Part shown: piece by piece, positions 1 to 5,073 of the stretch
How the letters are laid out: each line of letters starts with the position of its first letter
Numbering within the stretch: position 1 is the first letter of the stretch
Assembly: GCF_900316895.1 (NCBI RefSeq)
Contig: NZ_ONER01000049.1
Location: 1 to 11,837, forward strand
Direction of reading: 5' to 3'
Length of the DNA stretch: 11,837 nucleotides
Source of the DNA: an uncultured Methanobrevibacter sp.
Lineage (GTDB): Archaea; Methanobacteriota; Methanobacteria; Methanobacteriales; Methanobacteriaceae
Program-made: the position numbers and the translations under genes
The notes under the pieces: model-generated
The model's input: only the letters and a program-made list of their open reading frames with translations
Database searches by the model: none
What the model was told of the DNA's origin: nothing

Positions 1-91
1 TATTAAACCATAATTCCTTTTCCATCTCTTCATCAGGAACAAATTCAACCTTATCCGTTAAAATAAAAGTTTTATCACACATATTCAACAT
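1..91 (-). CDS. 5' end of an unidentified protein, truncated by the window edge
   Basis: An open frame on the minus strand starts at an ATG at 91 and stays open to base 1, giving about 30 residues. It opens MLNMCDKTFILTDKVEF and is rich in Asp, Glu and Lys, as archaeal cytosolic proteins are. A second possible start is the ATG at 82 (MCDKTF). No strong ribosome site is visible; there is only a GTGAAAAAAAG run just upstream. The fragment is too short to assign to a family. It is not a shadow of another gene, because nothing else covers these bases. The existence of the gene is inferred from residue composition and position only. Confidence 0.4.
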   Translation of the reverse strand, partial: MLNMCDKTFILTDKVEFVPDEEMEKELWFN

Positions 92-298
92 CTTTTTTTC
101 ACATTTTATTAAAATTATAAAAAAATCCTAAAAAACATCATCACTTAATGACTAAAAAAATATAATCACTAAAAGGATTGTTTTTTTTAGAATATTATTA
201 TTATGAAACCGTGCTTAAAAAAAAGAAAGGAAAAAAATTAACTTATTGAAGTTTTTCCCCCATCTTTCTATATTACATATTATAAACCTACATATTAT

Positions 299-496
299 AT
301 GGCAGTTATCCGAGAGCATTTGAAAACTAATCTCACCACCCCATCCACATAAAAAAAAATATAGCCCACTAAATGTGCAATTCATCCCTGGCTTAAAGAA
401 GCCGGAGAATTCTTGCACAATAAAGTTAAAATACCAGATTCTACAGGAAACCGAGGCATGAGCAGATTGCAACATGAACTGTTATCATCAAGTTAA
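299..496 (+). pseudogene. Possible gene remnant, family unknown
   Basis: In one frame the plus strand reads MAVIREHLKTNLTTPST, stop, a few codons over an A9 run, stop, then 43 codons with a natural-looking mix of charged and hydrophobic residues, including HPWLKEAGEFLHNKVKIPDS and ending in LQHELLSSS before a TAA at 494. The shared frame on both sides of the stops and the protein-like composition suggest a decayed C-terminal fragment. I cannot name the family. Chance cannot be excluded, because the region also forms a hairpin (374-419) that could explain its higher GC content. No ribosome site precedes the ATG at 299. Confidence 0.25.
374..419 (+). other. Two-part stem-loop
   Basis: An outer 7-bp stem pairs TGTGCAA (374-380) with TTGCACA (413-419). 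An inner 7-bp stem pairs CTGGCTT (388-394) with AAGCCGG (399-405), including one T-G pair, around an AAAG loop. It is the most stable-looking structure in the 550-base gene-poor stretch. It could be part of a small RNA or a relic of mobile DNA. No T-tract follows it directly, so it is not an obvious terminator. Confidence 0.35.
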
Positions 497-643
497 AAGA
501 AAGAAAAAAATGAATAAATGAAATATTCTTTGAGTATTTGTATAGTTAGGGGACATAATATCATTTAATCATAGAATATTTTTGCAGATTTCAAAAAAAA
601 ATTATTAATTAAGAAAGCACCAAATATATTTATAGTGATTCTT

Positions 644-1357
644 ATGAAAGACTTTTTTAAATTTGAAGATGAAAATACTGATTTACCATTTTATAACAAT
701 GAACCAAAATTATCCAAAATGGAATGGGCATTGTTAATACTGGCGGAAACACTATTTTTAATTCCAATATTTTTCTCAATAAAAATGTCAGATGAATTTT
801 TTTCATTTTATTTGTGTTTAATTGTTTTACTTCCATTACTATATGTTTCAAAAGGCAATTTGAGTTTATTTTTTAAAAAAGTGAAGCGTGAAGACATAAA
901 ATTAATAATCATATGTACAATTCTCCCTTTCGTCTACTCAATGTTCATGCTATTTATTTTAGAAACCCTGAAGATTTCTGCTGAATCTCCAATTGAACCG
1001 ATATCAACAACCCTGCTTTCGATAATCAACATGGTTGTTCAATTAATGGGAGAAGAACTTTTTAAAATAGTATTATTGATTATTGCAATGTCCATCATAT
1101 ATCATTTTACAAAAAATCGAAAACTTTCAATAATCATTTCATCAATACTTACAATGGCAATATTTGGACTCACTCATTATAAATATGGTCCACTTATTCA
1201 AATCTTATTGATTCAAGGATTGGGCTCAATATTTGATTTGTATGCTTATCTAAAAACTAAAAATGTTTTAGTCTCATATTTAGCGCATTTGCTTTTTGAT
1301 TTCACTCCATTTATAATGGAACTGATTGCGCTTCTTATGGGAATTCAAGTTAGATGA
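644..1357 (+). CDS. CPBP/Abi-type intramembrane protease-like protein
   Basis: A 237-residue membrane protein, about six or seven helices, resembling the CPBP (CAAX protease/bacteriocin-processing, Abi) family. Three family motifs are recognisable: the diglutamate motif as EELFK (Glu137-Glu138), FGLTH with His178, and HLLFD with His215 and Asp219. In the usual EExxxR motif the fifth position after the first Glu is Arg; here it is Lys141 (EELFK). The family cleaves or binds substrates inside the membrane, and the two Glu and two His residues are the expected catalytic set. The N-terminus (residues 1-25) is acidic and cytosolic. I chose the ATG at 644 because GTGATT, matching the archaeal anti-Shine-Dalgarno, lies 3 bases upstream; the in-frame GTG at 635 is then part of that ribosome site. 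The gene stands alone and converges on transcription factor S. The substrate is unknown, and protease activity is an inference. Confidence 0.75.
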   Translation: MKDFFKFEDENTDLPFYNNEPKLSKMEWALLILAETLFLIPIFFSIKMSDEFFSFYLCLIVLLPLLYVSKGNLSLFFKKVKREDIKLIIICTILPFVYSMFMLFILETLKISAESPIEPISTTLLSIINMVVQLMGEELFKIVLLIIAMSIIYHFTKNRKLSIIISSILTMAIFGLTHYKYGPLIQILLIQGLGSIFDLYAYLKTKNVLVSYLAHLLFDFTPFIMELIALLMGIQVR

Positions 1358-1433
1358 AAAAGCATGTATATGTTGCAGATTAAAAAGTTCAGAAATTAAG
1401 TCAACATCGTTATTTTATAGGAAAACCTGTGTT

Positions 1434-1751
1434 CTAGTTTGAGCTTCTCCAGGTGTTTCCGCATTTTGCGCATCTTATGAAATTTGTCGGCGCCTCATCG
1501 GCAGACCTGGTCTGAACTGTCCACCAGTAGCCCTTTGTTCCGCCGCATTTATAGCAGGTTATTCTGGTTGTCGGCAATGCCACATTATCCCTATCCGTTA
1601 CAATAACCTTCATCTCCGGATTCTTTTCACCTTCCATATGATACTGCTCTTCAATATCTTCACTGGAAAGGGATTTTTCATAGCCGCATCTGCATTTGAT
1701 CTTGCCTTTGTTCGGCATAAGCATCTTACCACAATTAGGACAGAATTCCAT
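1434..1751 (-). CDS. tfs: Transcription factor S (archaeal TFIIS-like cleavage factor)
   Basis: A 105-residue, two-zinc-ribbon protein of standard TFS length. The N-terminal ribbon uses Cys4, Cys7, Cys20 and Cys22, the C-terminal ribbon Cys66, Cys69, Cys94 and Cys97. Between them lies the family signature RSADEAPTNF, whose acidic pair Asp85-Glu86 enters the RNA polymerase funnel and stimulates cleavage of backtracked RNA. The TFS family rescues arrested polymerase and improves fidelity. The ATG at 1751 gives the canonical MEFCPNCG start; CGGTG lies about 10 bases upstream. The upstream in-frame GTG at 1763 would add only MFFN and is part of that ribosome site. The alcohol dehydrogenase gene is upstream on the same strand, but a strong terminator separates them, so TFS probably has its own promoter, for which I see no clear TATA box. 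Confidence 0.95.
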   Translation of the reverse strand: MEFCPNCGKMLMPNKGKIKCRCGYEKSLSSEDIEEQYHMEGEKNPEMKVIVTDRDNVALPTTRITCYKCGGTKGYWWTVQTRSADEAPTNFIRCAKCGNTWRSSN

Positions 1752-1814
1752 ATTAAAAAACACCGTTAAAAATTCGTAAGTAATAATTTAGAAAAAGAGG
1801 TTAATAAAACAATC

Positions 1815-1850
1815 GGTTAAAAAAAAGAAAAAGAAAGTTACCGAAGTAAC
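1815..1850 (-). terminator. Hairpin plus T-tract terminator of the alcohol dehydrogenase gene
   Basis: On the minus strand GTTACTTCGGTAAC (1850-1837) folds into a perfect 5-bp stem with a C(UUCG)G cap, an unusually stable tetraloop. It is followed at once by a T-rich tract containing T3, T5 and T8 runs (1836-1819). The first stem base is the last base of the dehydrogenase stop codon. Archaeal termination needs mainly the T-tract; the hairpin may add efficiency or protect the 3' end. Confidence 0.75.
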
Positions 1851-2911
1851 TATTCTAAAATGACGGCAGGTTTAATGAGGTCACGTGGTTTGTCCCTCAT
1901 GATGATCATTGCCTCATAGATGTCATCGAAGTTGGTGAATCTGTGAGTGATGAGTTTGGATGAGTCGAATCTGCCGTATTCTACCAGTTTCACGAGTTGT
2001 TCCATTCTGGCACGTCCACCAGGACATACTCCACCACGGATGGTCTTGTCGGCAAGACCTGCTCCCCATGCCAATGCAGGCAATGGAACTTCAGCAACAC
2101 CGTCGTAGTGGTTTACGTTACCGAGCACTCCTCCTACTTTTAGCACTTCAAGAGCTTCACCGACTGTGGATGCTCCTCCACCTGCTACAACTACCTTGTC
2201 GACACCTGCGCCGTCTGTGAGATCCATGATTTGCTGTACTGTGTCTCCATCATGGTAATCTACAATGTCTGAAGCACCGTATTCTTTTGCTACCTTTACT
2301 GATACCGGTCTGCTTCCTACTGCAAGAATTCTTGATGCCCCCATGAAGTGTGCTCCTGCAACACCCATAAGACCGACAGGTCCGATACCGAATACTGCTA
2401 CAGTGTCACCAGGTTTGATTTCCGCAAGCTCTGCACCGTAAAAACCGGTGGTCATCATGTCTGAAATCATTACTGCCTGGTCGAGTGAAACGTTGTCGGG
2501 CAGGTGTGCAAGGTTACCGTCTGCAAGGTTTACGTGGAAGTGTTCAGCGAAGGTTCCATCCTTGAAGGTGATGAAGCTCATTCCGGTACCCATTCCATAA
2601 CAGTGTTGTCCGAATCCTGTTTGTCCAGGAACAGTCAGCCAGTCCGGAGTGATTGCAGGTACGATTACGCGGTCTCCAGGTTTGAAGTCTTTTACATGGC
2701 TTCCTACCTCTTCAACGATACCTGTTGCTTCGTGTCCAAGAATTCTGTTTGGCGCATCGCTCATGTATGCATTACCCCATACAATGTGTACGTCTGAAGT
2801 ACATGGTGCAAGTGCAATTGGTTTAACGATTGCGTCATATGGTCCACATTCTGGTTTAGGTTTTTCAACCCAATCCATTACATCCTGGTCTATTCTTGCT
2901 AGTCCTCTCAT
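1850..2911 (-). CDS. adh: NADP-dependent secondary alcohol dehydrogenase (zinc, medium-chain)
   Basis: A 353-residue medium-chain dehydrogenase that reads very much like the Thermoanaerobacter brockii / Clostridium beijerinckii isopropanol dehydrogenases. It is expected to interconvert 2-propanol and acetone, and more weakly ethanol and acetaldehyde, with NADP. The catalytic zinc ligands are Cys37, His60 and Asp151, the last in the subfamily motif DMMTTGF. Like that tetrameric subfamily, it has no four-cysteine structural-zinc loop. The Rossmann motif GIGPVG is at 175-180. Ser200-Arg201 and Tyr219 match the residues that select the NADP 2'-phosphate. The ATG at 2911 is preceded by GGAGAT (2918-2923). 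In methanogens, NADPH made this way can feed F420 through an F420:NADP reductase, which is not in this window. Codon choice looks that of a well expressed gene. The gene has its own promoter, palindrome and terminator. Confidence 0.93.
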   Translation of the reverse strand: MRGLARIDQDVMDWVEKPKPECGPYDAIVKPIALAPCTSDVHIVWGNAYMSDAPNRILGHEATGIVEEVGSHVKDFKPGDRVIVPAITPDWLTVPGQTGFGQHCYGMGTGMSFITFKDGTFAEHFHVNLADGNLAHLPDNVSLDQAVMISDMMTTGFYGAELAEIKPGDTVAVFGIGPVGLMGVAGAHFMGASRILAVGSRPVSVKVAKEYGASDIVDYHDGDTVQQIMDLTDGAGVDKVVVAGGGASTVGEALEVLKVGGVLGNVNHYDGVAEVPLPALAWGAGLADKTIRGGVCPGGRARMEQLVKLVEYGRFDSSKLITHRFTNFDDIYEAMIIMRDKPRDLIKPAVILE

Positions 2912-2951
2912 TGTTTTATCTCCTTAAAAATATATAAGTTGATTATGTTAA

Positions 2952-2995
2952 ATGTAAGTTACATACCAACTTAATTAAGAATATACTTATAGGAT
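2952..2995 (-). promoter_or_regulatory. Alcohol dehydrogenase promoter with a 13-bp palindrome
   Basis: On the minus strand a TATA-like box, TATAAGTATAT, covers about 2982-2992. Start-site spacing of about 25 bases would put transcription near 2963, leaving a leader of about 50 bases that includes the GGAG ribosome site. At the predicted start site lies the perfect palindrome ATGTAAGTTACAT (2952-2964, 6-bp arms around one G), a typical place for an archaeal repressor operator. A wider inverted repeat, AAGTTG (2936-2941) and CAACTT (2967-2972), brackets it. A second AT-rich stretch at 2924-2938 is too close to the ATG to be the main TATA box. Confidence 0.5.
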
Positions 2996-3030
2996 TATTT
3001 AAATGTTTTGAACTGGTGTGAATATCGTTC

Positions 3031-3104
3031 AAAAAAAAATGATGACTGCCGGACACTCCATTTTGCCCCATCAAATACATTATTTTAAAAAAAGTACAGC
3101 CATC
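3031..3104 (-). terminator. Long-loop stem with T9 tail: terminator or small RNA
   Basis: On the minus strand GATGGCTGT (3104-3096) pairs with GCAGTCATC (3049-3041) through seven Watson-Crick and two G-U pairs. The arms enclose a 46-base loop and are followed after one base by T9 (3039-3031). In the plus-strand transcript both wobble positions would be A-C mismatches, so the fold suits a minus-strand RNA. It lies between the DUF2149 stop and the dehydrogenase promoter. It could be a second, backup terminator of the DUF2162 operon or the 3' part of a small RNA. Confidence 0.35.
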
Positions 3105-3127
3105 CTGCAATTAATTTGAGATAATTA

Positions 3128-3136
3128 AAAAAAAAG
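3128..3136 (-). terminator. T-tract terminator of the DUF2162-ExbB-DUF2149 operon
   Basis: About fifteen bases past the DUF2149 stop codon the minus strand has a T9 run (3136-3128), the simple archaeal termination signal. Another T7 run follows at 3093-3087. Confidence 0.55.
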
Positions 3137-3151
3137 TTTTATGTGAAAGGG

Positions 3152-3472
3152 TCAACCTTCCACCATTATCAGCTTGCCCGTAGCAGGGTCCTTGTAAACC
3201 TTACCCATCTCGGTATAGCCCTGACCTGATGAATTTGAAGTGTCAGGGGTTTCATTCAGCTGTTGGCCTTGATCAACCTCTGTCATTTTCTGCTGCATCT
3301 GTTCATGAACATTCTGACTAGGGTCAATCATCGCCTGCATGTTCCAGCTTATGATAACAAAAACCAGAAAGCCAACGGCAATGACCAGCATCGCATCCAC
3401 AAGGTTTGATGTACCGGCCATCGGGTCTTCTTCGACACGTTTGGATCTACGTCTTCCACCTTTTCTTACCAT
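3152..3472 (-). CDS. DUF2149 protein, ExbD/TolR-like membrane subunit
   Basis: A 106-residue single-pass protein of the DUF2149 type. It has a very basic N-terminal tail (residues 1-13, six Arg or Lys in the first ten). One membrane helix, about 24-46, begins NLVDAMLVIAVGFLVF and contains Asp26. A Gln-rich linker follows, then a short C-terminal segment ending GKVYKDPATGKLIMVEG. The layout and the helix start mirror ExbD/TolR (basic tail, then an IDVMLVLL-type helix with the essential Asp), although the outer domain is shorter. The role inferred is the ion-carrying stator partner of the adjacent ExbB-like channel. The ATG at 3472 was chosen because GTGAT (3481-3477) just upstream is a ribosome site; the in-frame GTG at 3481 belongs to it. 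That GTG touches the last base of the ExbB stop codon, so the genes are translationally close. Function in archaea is not established. Confidence 0.85.
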   Translation of the reverse strand: MVRKGGRRRSKRVEEDPMAGTSNLVDAMLVIAVGFLVFVIISWNMQAMIDPSQNVHEQMQQKMTEVDQGQQLNETPDTSNSSGQGYTEMGKVYKDPATGKLIMVEG

Positions 3473-3480
3473 AAGAATCA

Positions 3481-4125
3481 CTATTTTTTCATTTTATCAA
3501 GTGTTGCATCAATCAATGCATCCAAATCGGACAGGTATCTGTCATACCATCCGGAACGAACCTTACCTATCACATAACACAATGCACCGGAACCGATACC
3601 GACAATGGTTGTGTTGAATGCAACTGTAAGGGATGATGCCAATGTATTGATGTCTCCGGCACCCAATGCTGCCAAACCTGGACCCATTGGAATCAATGTA
3701 CCCATTAACCCTAATGTCGGTCCGATACGTGTAATGATGTCTGTTTTCTGCAGATTGCTCATTGTCTTTTCTTCTTCAAATTCGAATAGCTTACGTGCAA
3801 GGGCTTCCCTTGAAGAATTGCCCAATTCAGAAGAAGAAGCGATTTCAGTCAAAACCTTTTTCTGTGCTTTTGGGATTTTTGCATTTTCAATTACGTTCTT
3901 TAAAGCATCAATTGACGGTGCACGATTAATTTCATAAATCAAATCCCTGATTGTTCCAACAGGGACCTTACGTCTTGATGTATACTCAGCTATAACTCCA
4001 CCTAATGTAATTATTGTAATGATTACAATGACAAGCAGAATAACCAGTACAGGTATTGTCAAGCTCTGTGAAATTACATCAAGAGAACCTGTTAAAAACT
4101 CTCCACCTGGAATGTTTAAAGCCAT
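3481..4125 (-). CDS. MotA/TolQ/ExbB proton channel family protein
   Basis: A 214-residue three-helix protein of the MotA/TolQ/ExbB family. Helix 1 is at about 24-46. A long cytoplasmic helical segment covers 50-130. Helix 2 (about 133-156) carries the family core IGPTLGLMGTLIPMGPGL, and helix 3 (about 168-188) carries AFNTTIVGIGSG. Thr137, Thr143 and Thr172/Thr173 sit where ExbB and TolQ have pore-lining threonines. Family members form pentamers that pass H+ or Na+ and drive a dimeric ExbD/TolR partner. That partner is probably the DUF2149 protein encoded next. The ATG at 4125 is preceded by AAGGTGAA (4138-4131), which overlaps the DUF2162 stop codon; only 12 bases separate the two genes. Methanobacteriales have no outer membrane, so the work done by this motor is unclear. 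Confidence 0.9.
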   Translation of the reverse strand: MALNIPGGEFLTGSLDVISQSLTIPVLVILLVIVIITIITLGGVIAEYTSRRKVPVGTIRDLIYEINRAPSIDALKNVIENAKIPKAQKKVLTEIASSSELGNSSREALARKLFEFEEEKTMSNLQKTDIITRIGPTLGLMGTLIPMGPGLAALGAGDINTLASSLTVAFNTTIVGIGSGALCYVIGKVRSGWYDRYLSDLDALIDATLDKMKK

Positions 4126-4137
4126 ATTTTTTCACCT

Positions 4138-4848
4138 TTATCTTAAAATATTCCTGCCTCTTTTATTTAAAACGATACCTCCAACAATCAAAATGGCAAA
4201 TGCCAATATGACCATCAGGATATCCTGAGGAGAACCCAATGTAATAGGACTTTGAGTTTTGGTCAATACTCCTGCAATGTTTGGTATGACGATTGCTGAA
4301 AGCAAGAAATATGCACCAAGCAAAAGCATGAAATTGCCCAATACAATTGGATAAGGCCTGTTGATTACTTTCACTATTGTATTTGATGCAAAATATGTTA
4401 CAATCATAACGCCAACAAGTGCTGCAGCCGCATACCAGCTGAGGTCAAGTGAAGTGACTCCAATTGTTGGTGCAACAATTAGGACACTTGCAATAATTGA
4501 ACCGAAACAGCATGGACAAGGAGCAATGATAGCCAGAGAAGTTGCAGTAGACGTATTCTTATCATGTATTTTCCATTCCCTTATTGTAAACAGGCCTGCA
4601 ATAATCATGATTGAAGCCATAATGATATAGAATATTGTATTGTAACTGTAAATTGCCTGAACCAATTGCTCAGAGTATAGGGAAGCTATCGCAGAAATAA
4701 GAATAACTCCACCACCATATGCAATGCAAATTGCAGCAAATAACTTTTTGGACAAATTGGCCAATCCTGACGCCAGCCCTATCTTGATACCGAATACCAG
4801 AACGGAAGCGAATATACCAACCTGCCATAATACACTCATCATATCCAT
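4138..4848 (-). CDS. DUF2162 putative transporter, first gene of the ExbB operon
   Basis: A 236-residue integral membrane protein with about seven helices (roughly 6-28, 36-56, 70-89, 103-127, 136-158, 166-190 and 208-226). It matches my recollection of the DUF2162 predicted-transporter family, a LysE/CadD-like group found mainly in methanogens. A striking cluster, APCPCCFGS, places Cys111, Cys113 and Cys114 with two prolines at the start of helix 4. Three close cysteines suggest metal or redox chemistry, but the substrate is unknown. The ATG at 4848 is preceded by TTTGGAGAA with GGAG at 4857-4860. It heads a three-gene minus-strand operon with ExbB-like and DUF2149 genes and is divergent from paaK. 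The inference is a transporter energised or gated by the ExbB/DUF2149 pair. Confidence 0.8.
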   Translation of the reverse strand: MDMMSVLWQVGIFASVLVFGIKIGLASGLANLSKKLFAAICIAYGGGVILISAIASLYSEQLVQAIYSYNTIFYIIMASIMIIAGLFTIREWKIHDKNTSTATSLAIIAPCPCCFGSIIASVLIVAPTIGVTSLDLSWYAAAALVGVMIVTYFASNTIVKVINRPYPIVLGNFMLLLGAYFLLSAIVIPNIAGVLTKTQSPITLGSPQDILMVILAFAILIVGGIVLNKRGRNILR

Positions 4849-4904
4849 AGAAAATTCTCCAAATAAAATTAAATTTAATTAATTACAGTTTAATATTACT
4901 CTAA

Positions 4905-4918
4905 TAAAATATATAAAA
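4905..4918 (-). promoter_or_regulatory. TATA box of the DUF2162 operon
   Basis: On the minus strand TTTTATATATTTTA (4918-4905) is a good archaeal TATA box. It predicts a start site near 4887 and a leader of about 39 bases carrying the GGAG ribosome site of the DUF2162 gene. Confidence 0.6.
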
Positions 4919-5035
4919 GTTATCAACTTTCGATATGTAGCATATGCACTATCAATAATATCTTTGTCGGATAACATTAAAAAGCTTTAGGCTAAAAAAA
5001 ATTTCATTAGTGAAAACTTTAATGTTACATGAAGA

Positions 5036-5051
5036 TTAAATATATATTATA
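5036..5051 (+). promoter_or_regulatory. TATA box of the paaK-ACT operon
   Basis: TTAAATATATATTATA (5036-5051) is a strong TATA-like stretch ahead of the phenylacetate-CoA ligase. Its centre is only about 30 bases from the ATG at 5074, so the leader would be very short, with the GAGG site close to or at the 5' end. Upstream, TTTCA-TTAG-TGAAA (5002-5015) is a 5-bp-arm inverted repeat that could bind a regulator, and GCATATGC (4940-4947) is a perfect 8-bp palindrome in the middle of the divergent region. Confidence 0.5.
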
Positions 5052-5073
5052 CTAAAAATTAATGAGGCAAAAC

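Larger units (their letters stand above)
92..643. other. Gene-poor AT-rich stretch with a possible decayed reading frame
   Basis: No intact gene is seen across these 550 bases. Much of it is A- and T-runs, but roughly 299-496 is richer in G and C than its flanks. It reads like former coding sequence on the plus strand: 17 codons from an ATG at 299 to a stop at 350, then, in the same frame, 43 codons from 365 to a stop at 494. The two parts are separated by two stops and an A9 run (351-359). The same segment contains a strong hairpin at 374-419. A minus-strand open frame over 215-475 is rich in Cys, Trp and Phe with no ribosome site, and I treat it as a shadow. The promoter of the next gene lies somewhere in the right-hand part; an AT-rich TATA-like stretch is at 622-633, but it is too close to the ATG at 644 for normal spacing. 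Confidence 0.5.

Noticed and set aside
215..475. Minus-strand open frame of 86 codons
   Set aside because: No ribosome site, rich in Cys, Trp and Phe, and it runs opposite a more protein-like plus-strand frame; probably a chance opening.
622..633. AATATATTTATA as the TATA box of the CPBP gene
   Set aside because: It lies only about 11-22 bases before the ATG at 644, too close for usual archaeal spacing unless translation starts at the later ATG at 719.
2504..2927. Long plus-strand open frames inside the alcohol dehydrogenase gene
   Set aside because: They are mirror-strand shadows of a gene with intact zinc and NADP motifs.
2941..3081. Minus-strand open frame of about 45 codons starting MYLMGQNGVSG
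   Set aside because: No ribosome site, low-complexity middle from a T-run, and it overlaps the adh TATA box and palindrome.
3040..3118. Plus-strand mini frame starting MMTAGHSILPHQ
   Set aside because: Only about 26 codons with no ribosome site; the GC content is better explained by the RNA stem at 3041-3104.
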